Origin: Natronoarchaeum mannanilyticum
GTDB taxonomy: Archaea; Halobacteriota; Halobacteria; Halobacteriales; Natronoarchaeaceae
Length of the DNA: 64,000 nucleotides
Assembly: GCF_039522665.1 (NCBI RefSeq)
Contig: NZ_BAAADV010000004.1
Location: 291,952-355,951 of the forward strand
Direction of reading: 5' to 3'
Below are positions 34,194 through 44,259 of the stretch, in pieces; position 1 is the stretch's first letter; every line of letters begins with the position of its first letter. The translations under genes were made by a program, and so were the position numbers. A model generated the notes under the pieces. The model ran no database searches and was not told the origin of the DNA. It saw nothing but the letters and a program-made list of their open reading frames with translations.

Positions 34194-36067
34194 GCGCGAA
34201 CGACGACGAGAACGGCGACGACCAGAGCGGCGCGGGCCGCCGCGAGGTCGCCTACCGGCTGTTCGCGGCGGAGTACGACGACGCCGAACTGGAACACTCC
34301 GAAAGCGACGAGGAACGGGCCCCGAACTACGTGGTGACGCCGACGGGCGCCCGGGTGAACCGGCTGTTCGCCGTCGGCGTCCTGACCGAAATCGAGCAGG
34401 TCAACGAGGACGTGCTGCGGGCCCGGATCGTCGACCCGACCGGCGCCTTCGTCGTCTACGCCGGGCAGTACCAGCCCGACGAGATGGCGTTCCTCGAACG
34501 AACCGACCCGCCGGCGTTCCTCGCCGTGACGGGGAAGGCCCGAACCTTCCAGCCCGACGACTCCGATCGCGTGTACACGTCGGTCCGGCCCGAGAGCATC
34601 AACGAGGTCGACGCCGAGACGCGCGACCGCTGGGCGGTTCAGGCCGCCGAACAGACCCTCGAACGCGTCGCCACGATGGCGACCGCGCTGGAGCAGCCCG
34701 AGCGCGGCGACGAGCTGGCGGAGCACCTGCGCGAGCGCGGCGTCGACGACGGGCTCGCCGGCGGCGTCGCCCTCGCGATCGACCACTACGGAACGACGCC
34801 GGAGTACCTCGCAGCGGTCCGCGATCTCGCGATCGAGGCCGCGGAGGTCGTCACCGGCGAGCGCGACGAGGCGTCCCAGATCGCGGTGCGCCCCGGCGAC
34901 GGCGACGGCAGCGTCGACCCCGCAGAGCTGACCGACCTCGTCGACGCCGTGTCGGAGATCGAGACGGCCGGTTCGGCGGCCGCGAGCGTCGGAACCGCGG
35001 CGGCCGACGCGGAAGCTTCGTCGAGTGACGCCGAAGCGGAATCGGCGTCGACCGATGGCGAAGCGGAATCGGCGTCGACCGAAGCGGACGCTAAACCGAC
35101 ATCGACCGACGCTGCGGCTGCAACGGCGTCCGTCGAGACCTCTTCCGGAGAGTCGACGACGGATGAACCGGCGACCGAGGCGGAAACGACCGCTCCTGAC
35201 GAGTCGGACTCCGCCGAAGCGCCGACCGAACCGGAGACGAGCGCTACCGCCGACGTTGACGCGAGCGCCGACACCGAAGCGACCGCGGAGTCCAAAACGG
35301 AAGACGACGAGGGCGGCGACCGCCTCGGCGACTTCGAGCCCGGCGGCATCGGCGAGGAGGACGACGAATCGGCGGCGAGCGCCGACGCGGAAGCGGACGA
35401 CGCATCCGCCGAGACGGAAGACGCGTCCGTTGAGATGAATGGGACAACCGCGGACGCCGATCAGACCGCCGACACGCCGGTCGGCGGCGACGATATGTAC
35501 GAGTTCTCCGAGGAAGAGCGAGAGGAGATCGAGGAGGAGTACGGCACCGAGTTCTCGACCGGCACGGAGGTTGCCGAGCCCGGTGAAGCAGACATCGAGA
35601 CTCCCGATCCGGACGAGGCGGTCGAGTCCGACGCCGAGGTGACGGAGACCGACGAGACCGTCGCCGAGGGCGAGGCGGTCGCCGAGGAGGCCGCGGAACC
35701 GGTGTCGGAAGCCGAGACTGCAGCGGCAACTGAAGACGCTGGTGCGGCGTCCGGCGAGGTCGAACCGGCCGAGAAACCGGCTGGCGACGCTGAAACGGCC
35801 GACGAACCGGGCGACGACGCCGAGGCGATTGACGAATCGGCGGAGCCCGACGAGCCGAACATCCCGGACGACGTCTCGCTGACCGACGTGGTCGTCGAGA
35901 CGATGCGGGAGATGGACGACGGCGACGGCGTCGAGCGCGGCGACCTGATCGACGAAGTGATCGCCGATACCGGGATGACCGAGCCCGACGTCGAGGATGC
36001 CATCGAGGAGGCCCTGATGGGCGGGCGCTGCTACGAGCCGACCGACGACACGCTCAAGCCCATCTGA
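34190..36067 (+). CDS. rpap1: RPA-associated protein (RPAP1/COG3390)
   Basis: Forms the halophile RPA complex with the preceding product. 625 residues. An N-terminal OB-like domain (YRLFAAEYDDAELEHS...NYVVTPTGARVNRLFAVGVL...) spans residues ~15-140, with a helical extension to ~235. A very long low-complexity linker of Ala, Glu, Ser, Thr and Asp follows (~235-555), then a C-terminal winged-helix-like domain (DVVVETMREMDDGDGVERGDLIDEV... to the end). Start overlaps rpa1 by 4 bases and the stop overlaps the phosphoesterase start (TGATG), so translation is coupled. Linker length probably varies between strains. Confidence 0.88.
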   Translation: MSANDDENGDDQSGAGRREVAYRLFAAEYDDAELEHSESDEERAPNYVVTPTGARVNRLFAVGVLTEIEQVNEDVLRARIVDPTGAFVVYAGQYQPDEMAFLERTDPPAFLAVTGKARTFQPDDSDRVYTSVRPESINEVDAETRDRWAVQAAEQTLERVATMATALEQPERGDELAEHLRERGVDDGLAGGVALAIDHYGTTPEYLAAVRDLAIEAAEVVTGERDEASQIAVRPGDGDGSVDPAELTDLVDAVSEIETAGSAAASVGTAAADAEASSSDAEAESASTDGEAESASTEADAKPTSTDAAAATASVETSSGESTTDEPATEAETTAPDESDSAEAPTEPETSATADVDASADTEATAESKTEDDEGGDRLGDFEPGGIGEEDDESAASADAEADDASAETEDASVEMNGTTADADQTADTPVGGDDMYEFSEEEREEIEEEYGTEFSTGTEVAEPGEADIETPDPDEAVESDAEVTETDETVAEGEAVAEEAAEPVSEAETAAATEDAGAASGEVEPAEKPAGDAETADEPGDDAEAIDESAEPDEPNIPDDVSLTDVVVETMREMDDGDGVERGDLIDEVIADTGMTEPDVEDAIEEALMGGRCYEPTDDTLKPI

Positions 36068-36816
36068 TGGCCCTCGTCGAGCCGATCCCGGACGAACCGG
36101 CCGCGACCGCAGATCTCGGCGACGAGCGCGGACTCGTGATCGCGGACGTCCACGCGGGCGTCGAGGCGGCGTTTCGATCCGAGCGCGGCATCAACCTGGA
36201 GAGCCGCGCCGAGGAGCGCCGCGAACGCGCGCTCGACCTCGTCGATCGGACGGGCGCCGATCGGCTCGTGGTGCTGGGCGATTTCATGCACTCGATCGGC
36301 GGTCCCGGCGGCGCCGAGCGCGGCGAGATCGAGGTGCTCGTCGAGTCGCTGCCCGAGCACGTGTCGGTCACGCTCGTCAAGGGGAACCACGACGGCGACA
36401 TCGAGTCGTGGATCGAGGGCGTCGACGTCGCGGCTGGCGCGGGCGTGCGCATCGGCGACGTCGGCTTCGCCCACGGCCACACCTGGCCGGCGCCGGAGGT
36501 GCTCGGCGCGGAGGTGGTCTGCGTCGGCCACGAGCACCCCTGTGTCCGCCTCGAAGACGAGGTCGGCGGCAGTCGCGTCGAGCGCGTCTGGCTGCGCGGG
36601 CCGCTCGACCGAAGCCCGTTCGAGGATCGGCTCGACGGGGTCGAGTGGGCCGATCCGGAGCTGATCGCGTTTCCCGCGTACAACGAACTCGTAGGGGGAA
36701 CCTGGGTCAACGTCGCGGGCGATGACTTCCTCGCGCCGTTTCTCCCGCAAGGGCTGGCCGACGGGCAGGCGTATCTGTTGGACGGGACGCGGCTCGGGGC
36801 GTACGGCGAAATTTGA
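36067..36816 (+). CDS. rpe: Calcineurin-like metallophosphoesterase of the RPA operon
   Basis: 249 residues with the binuclear metal motifs: VIADVHAG (D-x-H), VVLGDFMHS (GD), VKGNHDGDIESW (GNHD) and FAHGHTW (GH-x-H). The third gene of the rpa1 operon in haloarchaea; its substrate is not established, with a nucleic-acid end or signalling nucleotide both possible. It overlaps the RPAP gene by one base. The lack of signal peptide fits a cytoplasmic enzyme. Confidence 0.9.
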   Translation: MALVEPIPDEPAATADLGDERGLVIADVHAGVEAAFRSERGINLESRAEERRERALDLVDRTGADRLVVLGDFMHSIGGPGGAERGEIEVLVESLPEHVSVTLVKGNHDGDIESWIEGVDVAAGAGVRIGDVGFAHGHTWPAPEVLGAEVVCVGHEHPCVRLEDEVGGSRVERVWLRGPLDRSPFEDRLDGVEWADPELIAFPAYNELVGGTWVNVAGDDFLAPFLPQGLADGQAYLLDGTRLGAYGEI

Positions 36817-36914
36817 CAGGAGAATCGCACGAACGGGCAACATATGGGGGAATATTAGTTTGTTTGCCCTGGTTATGGACAATCCTTAACCGTTGTTGTT
36901 CGTCAACTCCTCAC

Positions 36915-37055
36915 ATGGTGTTCACAGACCCACACAGCCCGTCGGAGAAGCGCTACGAGTGCACCGAGTGTCGCAACAGGACGACCGACGAGTCGGTCGG
37001 CGAGTGTCCCGAGTGCGGCGGCACAGTTCGAAACGTGGCCGTCGGTCGGTGGTAA
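36915..37055 (+). CDS. Small rubrerythrin-like zinc-ribbon protein
   Basis: 46 residues, MVFTDPHSPSEKRYECTECR..., with CTEC and CPEC knuckles that should hold a single metal (zinc or iron) as in rubredoxin-like domains. ATG 36915 has a TATA-like segment (acaatccttaacc) about 20-30 nt upstream. Upstream in-frame sequence is hydrophobic and unlikely to be part of it. A common haloarchaeal small protein of unknown role. Confidence 0.7.
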   Translation: MVFTDPHSPSEKRYECTECRNRTTDESVGECPECGGTVRNVAVGRW

Positions 37056-37085
37056 ACTGCGGTCGGCCGCTGCTCGTCCGCCCGC

Positions 37086-37814
37086 TTACAGCCCCCACCC
37101 TTTGCAGAAGTTGTGGGTGGCCAGCACCTTGCCCTCCTCGGTGATGTAGACGCCGACGCCGCCGCTCTCCCAGCGCTCGCGGAGCATGTTCTCGCGGTGG
37201 CCCGTGGAGTTCATCCACTGGCCGACCAGCGCCACGGCCAGTTCCTCGTCGCTCTCGTAGGTCTCGACGGCGCCGCTGTCGGTCTCGACCGGTCGCCCGA
37301 CCCACGAGAGCGCGATGTTCTCGCCGTACGCCCGACAGCCCGAGGCGACCTCCCGATACCTGTCGAACGGTCCCTGGCCGTCGGGATTGGTGTGCGAAAA
37401 GTACTCTCGATCGGCCATGTCCTTGCTGTGAGCGCGCGACACCGACGCCACCGTCGGGTTCCACTCCAGCGGTTCGAGTCCGCGCTCGGTTCGGCGCTCG
37501 TTGACCTCCTCGTGGACCAGTCGCTCGACGGTCTCGCTGTCGATCTCGACGCTCCCGTCGGTGTACGCCGACTCGTTCGGATCGCCCGGCGCCACCTCGG
37601 CGCCGTCGTCCAGCGGGCTCGGAAGACCGACGGCGCCGGGATCGACGCCGACGCCGGCGGCCTGCAGCACGAACGCGGCCGCGGCGACGAACAGCGCCGC
37701 CACGAGCAGCAGTTTCAGCAATCCGAAGACGACCGACAGCAGCGCGGCTACCAGTCGGTACGCGATTCGGAACGGCGCGGCGAGCAGTCGGACGGCCGTG
37801 GAGTCGGAGGTCAT
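37086..37814 (-). CDS. Membrane-anchored CAP-domain protein
   Basis: 242 residues: N-terminal hydrophobic anchor (LLSVVFGLLKLLLVAALFVA, ~24-43), an acidic linker, then a CAP (SCP/PR-1) domain from ~90. Its landmarks are VHEEVNERRTERGLEPL, HSKDMADREYFSHTNPDG, YGENIALSW, and VGQWMNSTGHRENML with the paired His/Glu cavity residues. CAP proteins are extracytoplasmic; roles range from protease-like to lipid binding. Convergent with the small ribbon gene. Confidence 0.88.
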   Translation of the reverse strand: MTSDSTAVRLLAAPFRIAYRLVAALLSVVFGLLKLLLVAALFVAAAAFVLQAAGVGVDPGAVGLPSPLDDGAEVAPGDPNESAYTDGSVEIDSETVERLVHEEVNERRTERGLEPLEWNPTVASVSRAHSKDMADREYFSHTNPDGQGPFDRYREVASGCRAYGENIALSWVGRPVETDSGAVETYESDEELAVALVGQWMNSTGHRENMLRERWESGGVGVYITEEGKVLATHNFCKGWGL

Positions 37815-38073
37815 AGCGCGGGTAGCGGACGGTCGGGGCGCCGCTGGCCGATCAGTCGCTCCGCTCGCCGGCGACCGATCTCGAGTGCCTCGCTGCGCCC
37901 CGGAATCCCGACTCGACCTACGACGAAACCGGCCTTGAGTATGTGGTCGTTACCCGAGAGCGGGGCGCGGATCGCCTCGAACGCCGAGCGCGAGAAGCGG
38001 CCGTTCGTCGGGGTAACGCGCCGCCCATCGGCGAACAAATGGCTTAACCGCGTCCCGCTCCTACCCGCGTGCG

Positions 38074-41025
38074 ATGACAGAGGGGGATGTCGCGCCCGAT
38101 CCGGCGGCGTTCGCCCGGCTGGGTTCGGAGGTTCGCGCGGCGCTGTCGGAGCGGGGGTTCGAGACGCCCACCGAGCCCCAGCGCCGGGCGATCCCGCCGC
38201 TCGCGGCCGGCGAGAACGCGCTGGTGATCGCGCCCACGGGGACCGGCAAGACCGAGACCGCGATGTTGCCGGTGTTCGACGCCATCGCCGAGCGGCGGAA
38301 CGGGGCCGCTCGCGAAGCCGACGCGACGTCGACGAACGGGACTGACGCCGAAGCCGATCCCTACGAGGGGTTTGCCGCCCTCTATATCACGCCGCTGCGC
38401 GCGCTGAACCGCGACATGCGCGGGCGACTGGAGTGGTGGGGCGAGCAGTTAGACGTCGCGGTCGACGTCCGGCACGGCGACACGACCGACTACCAGCGCC
38501 AGAAGCAGGCGAACGATCCGCCGGACGTGCTCGTCACGACGCCGGAGACGCTGCAGGCGATGTTTACCGGATCGAAACTCCGCGAGGCGCTGTCGACGAT
38601 CGACCACGTCGTGATCGATGAGGTACACGAGCTCGCGGCGTCGAAGCGCGGCGCCCAGCTCTCGATCGCCCTCGAACGGCTGCGCGAGGTGGCGGGGCCG
38701 TTCCAGCGGATCGGCCTCTCGGCGACCGTCGGCGATCCCCAGGAAGTTGCCGACTTCCTCACCGGCGGCCGCCCCTGCGCGATCCGCGAGGTCGACGTGG
38801 GGAGCCGGATCGACCTCTCGGTGCGAGAGCCCGAGATCACCGACGCCGACGAGACGCTCTCGGGGCAGCTGATGACCTCGGCCGAGATCGCCAGCCACGT
38901 CCGGGCGATCGCCGAGATCGTCGACGAGAACGAGTCGACCCTGATCTTTGTCAACACGCGCCAGACCGCCGAGGCGCTGGGCTCGCAATTCAAAGCGATC
39001 GGCCCCGACGGCTCGGCGGACGCGCCCGGCGCCGACGTCTCGGTCGGCGTCCACCACGGGTCGCTCTCGAAGGAGGCCCGGATCGACGTCGAGGACCGGT
39101 TCAAGGCCGGCGAGATCGACGCCTTGCTGTGTACCTCCTCGATGGAGCTGGGAATCGACGTCGGCCACGTCGACCACGTCGTCCAATACTCCAGCCCCCG
39201 GCAGGTCACCCGGATCCTCCAGCGCGTCGGGCGCGCGGGCCACCGCAGCGACCAGATCTCGCGCGGGACGATCCTCACGACCCGACCGGACGACACGTTC
39301 GAGGCGCTGGCGATCGCCCGGCGCGCGAAGGCCGGCGAGGTCGAGCGCCTGCCGATCCACGAGGGGAGCTTAGACGCCGTCGCGAACCAGATCGTCGCGC
39401 TGGCGATGGGTCACGAGGAGATCGGCGCCCGCGAGGCCTACGAAATCGTGACGGCGGCCTATCCGTTCCGCAATCTTCCCGAGGAGACGTTCCGCGAGGT
39501 CGTGCGCGAACTGGCGGACAATCGAGTGATCTGGTTGGAGGAGGAGTACGACCGGATCGAGAAGACCGGCGGCACCTGGCAGTACGTGTACGCCAACCTC
39601 TCGATGATTCCCGACGAGGAGACCTACGAGGTCAACGACGTCGCCAGCGGCCGCCAGATCGGCACGCTCGACGAGCGGTTCGTCGTCAACTTCGCCCAGC
39701 CCGGCGAGGTGTTTATCCAGCGCGGCGAGATGTGGCGGATCACGAACATCGACGACGAGGACGGGGAGGTGAAGGTCACGCCGATCGAGGACCCCGCCGG
39801 CGAGGTGCCGTCCTGGATCGGCCAGGAGATCCCCGTCCCGCGAGCGGTCGCCGGCGAGGTCGGCGAGATGCGCCGGGTCGCCGGACCGCAGTTCTCTCGG
39901 GGGCCGGCCGAGAGCGGCGTCGCGGACGCCGAGAGCGTCGCCCGCGAGTTCACCGGCCGCTACCCGACCGACGCGTTCACCGCGAGCGAGGCCTTAGAGC
40001 AGGTTCGGCGCCACGTCGAGACGGGCTCGCCGCTGCCGACCGACGACCGAATCCTGATCGAGCGCCAGGGCCGGACCGTGGTCGTCAACGCCTGTCTGGG
40101 CCACACGGTCAACGAGACGCTCGGCCGCCTGCTGTCCTCGATGCTCGGTCAGCGATCGGGCTCGTCGGTCGGACTCGACGTCGACCCCTATCGGATCGAG
40201 CTGGAGGTCCCCACGAGCATCTCGACGCCGGAGATCGTCGAGGTACTGGAGGAGACCGATCCCGACCACGTCAAGGCGATCATCGAGTTGAGTCTCAAGA
40301 ACTCGGACGCGCTGAAGTTCCGGCTCGCGCAGGTCGCCGAGCAGTTCGGTCGGATCAAGCGCTGGCAGGGCGACGCCGGCGTCTCGCAGAACCGGCTGCT
40401 CGCCGCGCTGGAGGACACGCCGGTCTACGAGGAGGCCGTCCGCGAGGTGTTCCACGAGGACCTGGCGGTCGACGCCGCCGGCGAGGTGCTCGAAGCGATC
40501 CAGTCGGGCGAGCTCGACGTCGAGACCGTCGGCGGCCACACGCCCATCGGCGCCGGCGGGCGCTCGTCGGGGCAGGAACTGCTCTCGCCCGAGAACGCCG
40601 ACGCGAGCGTCATCGAGACGGTTCGCGAGCGCATTCAGAACGACCGGGTCATCCTGCTGTGTCTCCACTGCACCGACTGGAAGACGACGAAGCCAGTGCG
40701 CAGGGTACGCGACCAGCCGAAGTGTCCCGAGTGCGGCTCGACCCGGATCGCCGCGTTGAATCCCTGGGCCGACGAGGTCGTGAAAGCGGTGCGATCGCAG
40801 GACAAAGACGAGGAACAGGAGGAGATGACCGAGCGGGCGTTTCGATCCGGTAGCCTCGTCCAGAGCCACGGAAAACAGGCCGTCGTCGCGCTGGCGGCCC
40901 GCGGCGTCGGGCCGCACAACGCCGCCCGGATCATCAACAAGCTCCGCGAGGACGAGGACGCGTTCTACCGGGATATTCTGGAACAGGAACGCCAGTACGC
41001 GCGGACTCAGTCGTTCTGGGATTGA
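38074..41025 (+). CDS. lhr: Lhr-family DNA helicase
   Basis: A large helicase-related protein, superfamily 2, 3'-5' DNA translocase acting in repair. 983 residues: RecA1 with Walker A APTGTGKTETAM (~53-64), DEVHE and SATVGDP; RecA2 with LLCTSSMELGIDVGHVD and QRVGRAGHR; then the Lhr-specific winged helix and beta-barrel domains (~430-850). A CxxC...CxxC zinc knuckle (CLHCTDWK... KCPECGS, ~863-885) and a helical tail end the protein. ATG start; a TATA-like ggcttaacc lies ~25 nt upstream. Confidence 0.92.
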   Translation: MTEGDVAPDPAAFARLGSEVRAALSERGFETPTEPQRRAIPPLAAGENALVIAPTGTGKTETAMLPVFDAIAERRNGAAREADATSTNGTDAEADPYEGFAALYITPLRALNRDMRGRLEWWGEQLDVAVDVRHGDTTDYQRQKQANDPPDVLVTTPETLQAMFTGSKLREALSTIDHVVIDEVHELAASKRGAQLSIALERLREVAGPFQRIGLSATVGDPQEVADFLTGGRPCAIREVDVGSRIDLSVREPEITDADETLSGQLMTSAEIASHVRAIAEIVDENESTLIFVNTRQTAEALGSQFKAIGPDGSADAPGADVSVGVHHGSLSKEARIDVEDRFKAGEIDALLCTSSMELGIDVGHVDHVVQYSSPRQVTRILQRVGRAGHRSDQISRGTILTTRPDDTFEALAIARRAKAGEVERLPIHEGSLDAVANQIVALAMGHEEIGAREAYEIVTAAYPFRNLPEETFREVVRELADNRVIWLEEEYDRIEKTGGTWQYVYANLSMIPDEETYEVNDVASGRQIGTLDERFVVNFAQPGEVFIQRGEMWRITNIDDEDGEVKVTPIEDPAGEVPSWIGQEIPVPRAVAGEVGEMRRVAGPQFSRGPAESGVADAESVAREFTGRYPTDAFTASEALEQVRRHVETGSPLPTDDRILIERQGRTVVVNACLGHTVNETLGRLLSSMLGQRSGSSVGLDVDPYRIELEVPTSISTPEIVEVLEETDPDHVKAIIELSLKNSDALKFRLAQVAEQFGRIKRWQGDAGVSQNRLLAALEDTPVYEEAVREVFHEDLAVDAAGEVLEAIQSGELDVETVGGHTPIGAGGRSSGQELLSPENADASVIETVRERIQNDRVILLCLHCTDWKTTKPVRRVRDQPKCPECGSTRIAALNPWADEVVKAVRSQDKDEEQEEMTERAFRSGSLVQSHGKQAVVALAARGVGPHNAARIINKLREDEDAFYRDILEQERQYARTQSFWD

Positions 41026-41070
41026 ACCTCGCGAGTAGCCAGCCGGAGTTTCCGGGAGCAATCGACCCGC

Positions 41071-42528
41071 CTACTGCAGGTATCCTAGTTCCTCGAGTTG
41101 CTGCTTTCGCGCGCCGCTGATGTCCACTTCCTCGCTCGTCTCGGCGTGCTCGAACGAGTCGATCCACTCGTCGAGGCGCTCTTCCAGTTCCGCAGCCAGT
41201 TCGGGGCGCTCGTTTTCGAGACTCGACCGCTCGGCCGAGTCCTCCGCGACGTGATACAGCTCCCTGGTGCCGTCCGAGCCGCGGATGAACTTGTACTCTT
41301 CCGTGCGCACGGCTCGCAGCGACCGGTCGAAGCGGTAGACGTACTCGGGCAGCTCGCCGACCTGGCGCTCCAGCGCGGCCATCGTGGGCTGGGGGTTCAT
41401 GTACTCGGCGTAGAGCTCCTCGCGCGATTCGGCGTCGGCGTCCGGATGGACCGATCGACCCTGGAACTCCTCGCGGGCGTCGGGCGCGTCGACGCCGGCG
41501 GCGTCCAGCAGCGTCGGCGCGAGATCGACGAGACTCGTCAGATCGTCGACCTCGCCGCCGTCCTCGAAGCCGGGACCCTGGATCACGAGCGGGACGTGCA
41601 GCAGCGTGTCGTAGAGGCAGTACTGGTGGTCCATCATCCCGTGGTCGCCGATGTTCTCGCCGTGGTCGCCGACGACGACGAGGATCGTGTCCTCCCACTC
41701 GCCGGCGGCGACGAGCGCGTCCCGGAGTTCGGCGATCCGATCGTCGAGCGAGGCGATCTCGGCCCGGTACAGCGCTCGGAGCACGTCGAACTCCTCGCTG
41801 GAGTGGTTGACGTTCCCGACGAGGTACTCCCAGGGGTCCTGTTCGAGCGCCGTCGCGTCGGCGTAGCTGACGTCGTCCGGCAGGAACTCCTCGGCGTATT
41901 CGCGGGGCGGTTCGTACTCCAGGTGCGGTTCGATGCAGTTCGCGAACAGGAAGAAGGGACGGTCGCCGCTGCGACTACCGAGCCAGTCGTCGATCAGGTC
42001 GACCGTCCGCCCGGCGCCGCTGTCGCGTCTGGCGTACGCGAAGCGGGCGTAGGCGGCGTTGACGGCGTTGCGTATCGGGTTACCCGACAGCGCTCGCTCC
42101 AGTAAGCCCTCGCTGTTTTCCTCGTCCTGTACCTGGACCATCTCCCAGAGCATGTTGCCGTCGCCGGGGAGCAACTGCCAGGCCTTCCGCAGCGTGTCGA
42201 AGCCGCGCCCGAAACCGAACTCGTCGGTGATCCAGGTGTTGTTGGTGACGCCGAACGTCTCGTAGCCGGCGTCCCCGAGCAGTTCGGGCAGCGTCGGCAG
42301 CGCGTCGTCGAGGTGCTCGTGGCCCGAGTACGCCCCGTGCTTAGAGGGGTACGAGCCCGTGAACAGAGAGCCGTGGGACGGCAAGGTCCACGGCGCCGCC
42401 GAGAACGCCTCGGTGTAGCGGGTGCCGGCCTCGCCGAGTTCGGCGATCGTCGGAGCCGTAGAAGATATCACGTCGCTGTCCCGTGCAGTATCCATCACGA
42501 CGACCGCGATATTCGGTGAGTCTCGCAT
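41071..42528 (-). CDS. Sulfatase-like alkaline-phosphatase-superfamily hydrolase lacking the formylglycine Cys
   Basis: 485 residues with the sulfatase fold: VVVMDTARDSD metal site at the N-terminus, LPSHGSLFTG, and VVVGDHGENIGDHG for the second metal group. At the nucleophile position the sequence is APWTLPSHGS, with Thr where true sulfatases have Cys for formylglycine. Members of the superfamily with Thr act on phosphate esters or as phosphotransferases, so the name sulfatase is only structural. Cytoplasmic or loosely associated, as no signal is seen. A second family member lies upstream on the same strand. Confidence 0.82.
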   Translation of the reverse strand: MRDSPNIAVVVMDTARDSDVISSTAPTIAELGEAGTRYTEAFSAAPWTLPSHGSLFTGSYPSKHGAYSGHEHLDDALPTLPELLGDAGYETFGVTNNTWITDEFGFGRGFDTLRKAWQLLPGDGNMLWEMVQVQDEENSEGLLERALSGNPIRNAVNAAYARFAYARRDSGAGRTVDLIDDWLGSRSGDRPFFLFANCIEPHLEYEPPREYAEEFLPDDVSYADATALEQDPWEYLVGNVNHSSEEFDVLRALYRAEIASLDDRIAELRDALVAAGEWEDTILVVVGDHGENIGDHGMMDHQYCLYDTLLHVPLVIQGPGFEDGGEVDDLTSLVDLAPTLLDAAGVDAPDAREEFQGRSVHPDADAESREELYAEYMNPQPTMAALERQVGELPEYVYRFDRSLRAVRTEEYKFIRGSDGTRELYHVAEDSAERSSLENERPELAAELEERLDEWIDSFEHAETSEEVDISGARKQQLEELGYLQ

Positions 42529-42690
42529 AGGTTACAGGTGCGCTACGACGGACGCCCTGTAAGCAGTTATTGGGCGAAAAGTAGGTTCGCACCCCGTTCT
42601 ATAATATATACTGACGCTTGTAGCCGATTGGTTTCGGCCCCGTCCGGCGTACCGAGGATTGGTTGCTGCAGCGTGATATCGTGACGCGCG

Positions 42691-44259
42691 CTACGCGGGC
42701 GGGTCAAGGTCCAGCCGGTCGTACTGGTGCTCGGGCGCGTCGAGGTTCTCGAGGCCCGCAACCAGCTCCTCGCGCAGTCGCTCGCGCTCGTCGGCGCGCT
42801 CGTCGACGAGGTTCGTCTCCTGGGTCGGGTCCTCGCGGACGTCGAACAGCATCGGCGCGTCGAGCTGGGCGTAGCTGTCGGCCGCGAACCGCCAGACGGG
42901 ACCGTCGGCGTGCGGGACGAACTCGCCGGCCTCGGCGTCCCGCTTGGGCGTCGTCGGCAGCGGAAACCCCCGCGCGTTCATCATCGTGGTCGAGTGGCAG
43001 CGGCTCTCGACCGTCGGGTCGCAGGGGTGGAGGTAGGTGTACTCGCCGTCGGTGACGTTGACCGCCGATCCCCAGTAGCCGTACAGCGCCCGATCGCGGT
43101 GAGCGTGCAGGTCGCCGGCGTCGGCGTCGCCGGACAGGAGGGGCTGGAGACTCCGGCTGTGGACCCGATCGGCGGCGTCGCCGTCGATACCGAGCAGATC
43201 CAGCACGGTCGCGTAGAGGTCGACCGCCGAGGTGAGCGACGCGATCCGCTCGCCGTTGTGCGCGCCGTCGGGATGCCAGACGAGCAGCGGCGTCCGCGCG
43301 AGCACGTCGTACACCGGCGGCTCGTTCTTCCCGACCCAGCCGTGCTCGCCGAGCAGGAAGCCGTGGTCGCTCGTGACGATCACCGCGGTGTCGTCCCACA
43401 GTCCCTCGTCGTCTAACGCGTCGAGCACGCGCCCGAACCACTCGTCGGCCATGGTGACTTTGCCGGCGAACTGCGAGCGGACGAACTCGAGCTGGCGCTC
43501 GGAGAGTTCGCTCTGCCCCTCGTCGACCGGGCCGTAGTACGGCCAGACGTCCAGCTCGGGGTCGCGGGGATCCTCGTCGGTGTACAGGGAGGCGTACGGT
43601 TCCGGACAGTGGAACGGCTCGTGGACGTCGAAGCTGTCGACGTAGCAGAGCCACCGGTCCCACTCGACGTTGTCTCGCAGCCACTCGGCGGTCCGCGAGA
43701 ACACCCGCGGCGCGAACGCGTTGCGCTCGTCGTCCTCGACGCCCCGGCGCTCGGCGTTCCGGGCGTACACAGACCGGTTGACGTAGCCGACGCCGTCCGG
43801 CGGGTCGGTCTCGCGATCCACGGTCTGATCGAGCAGGCGATCGTCGGGGGTCTTCGGGGCAGTCTGCCAGGCGTCGTACTCGTGACCCCGAATGAACTCG
43901 AAGCCGGTGTAGTCCTCGTAGTAGCCGTGGGCGCCGTGCTGGAAGTAGTGGAAGTGATCGGTGATCAGCTGGGTCAGGACGCCGTCGTCGCGAGCGACCC
44001 GTGCGAGGTGGTCGTCGTAGGGCTCGATCGGGCCCCAGGAACGCCAGAGGAACTCCTGGACGCCGGCGTGCCACTCGCGGCGGGCGGGCATACACGGCAG
44101 GCTGCCGGCGTAGTGCGTGTCGAACGTCGCGGCGCGCTCGGCGAACCGGTCGAGGTTCGGCGTCTCGACGCCGTAGTCGACGCAGTGCGGTTCGTCGGCG
44201 TAGGCGCCGAGGAAATCCCGGCGTAAGCTGTCGATCGAGACGAGGAGGACGTTCGTCAC
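42691..44259 (-). CDS. Sulfatase with formylglycine motif
   Basis: 522 residues: LLVSIDSLRRDFLGAY (metal-binding Asp), then the activation motif SLPCMPARREWHAG. Its C-x-x-A-R resembles, but is not identical to, the canonical C-x-P-x-R, so modification to formylglycine is plausible. VIVTSDHGFLLGEHGWVGK is the C-terminal metal and substrate block. Related to choline- or aryl-sulfatase-like enzymes; substrate unknown. Its start overlaps the DUF1450-like gene by 4 bases. Confidence 0.85.
   Translation of the reverse strand: MTNVLLVSIDSLRRDFLGAYADEPHCVDYGVETPNLDRFAERAATFDTHYAGSLPCMPARREWHAGVQEFLWRSWGPIEPYDDHLARVARDDGVLTQLITDHFHYFQHGAHGYYEDYTGFEFIRGHEYDAWQTAPKTPDDRLLDQTVDRETDPPDGVGYVNRSVYARNAERRGVEDDERNAFAPRVFSRTAEWLRDNVEWDRWLCYVDSFDVHEPFHCPEPYASLYTDEDPRDPELDVWPYYGPVDEGQSELSERQLEFVRSQFAGKVTMADEWFGRVLDALDDEGLWDDTAVIVTSDHGFLLGEHGWVGKNEPPVYDVLARTPLLVWHPDGAHNGERIASLTSAVDLYATVLDLLGIDGDAADRVHSRSLQPLLSGDADAGDLHAHRDRALYGYWGSAVNVTDGEYTYLHPCDPTVESRCHSTTMMNARGFPLPTTPKRDAEAGEFVPHADGPVWRFAADSYAQLDAPMLFDVREDPTQETNLVDERADERERLREELVAGLENLDAPEHQYDRLDLDPPA

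Noticed and set aside
37460..37500. GGTTCGAGTCC, tRNA T-arm-like
   Set aside because: It lies inside the CAP-domain coding sequence and no acceptor or anticodon stems pair around it. No other tRNA-like fold was seen in the window.
42567..42761. A 64-codon minus-strand frame between the two sulfatase-like genes
   Set aside because: It overlaps the 3' end of the proximal sulfatase gene and reads as Arg/Ser/Thr-rich shadow sequence.
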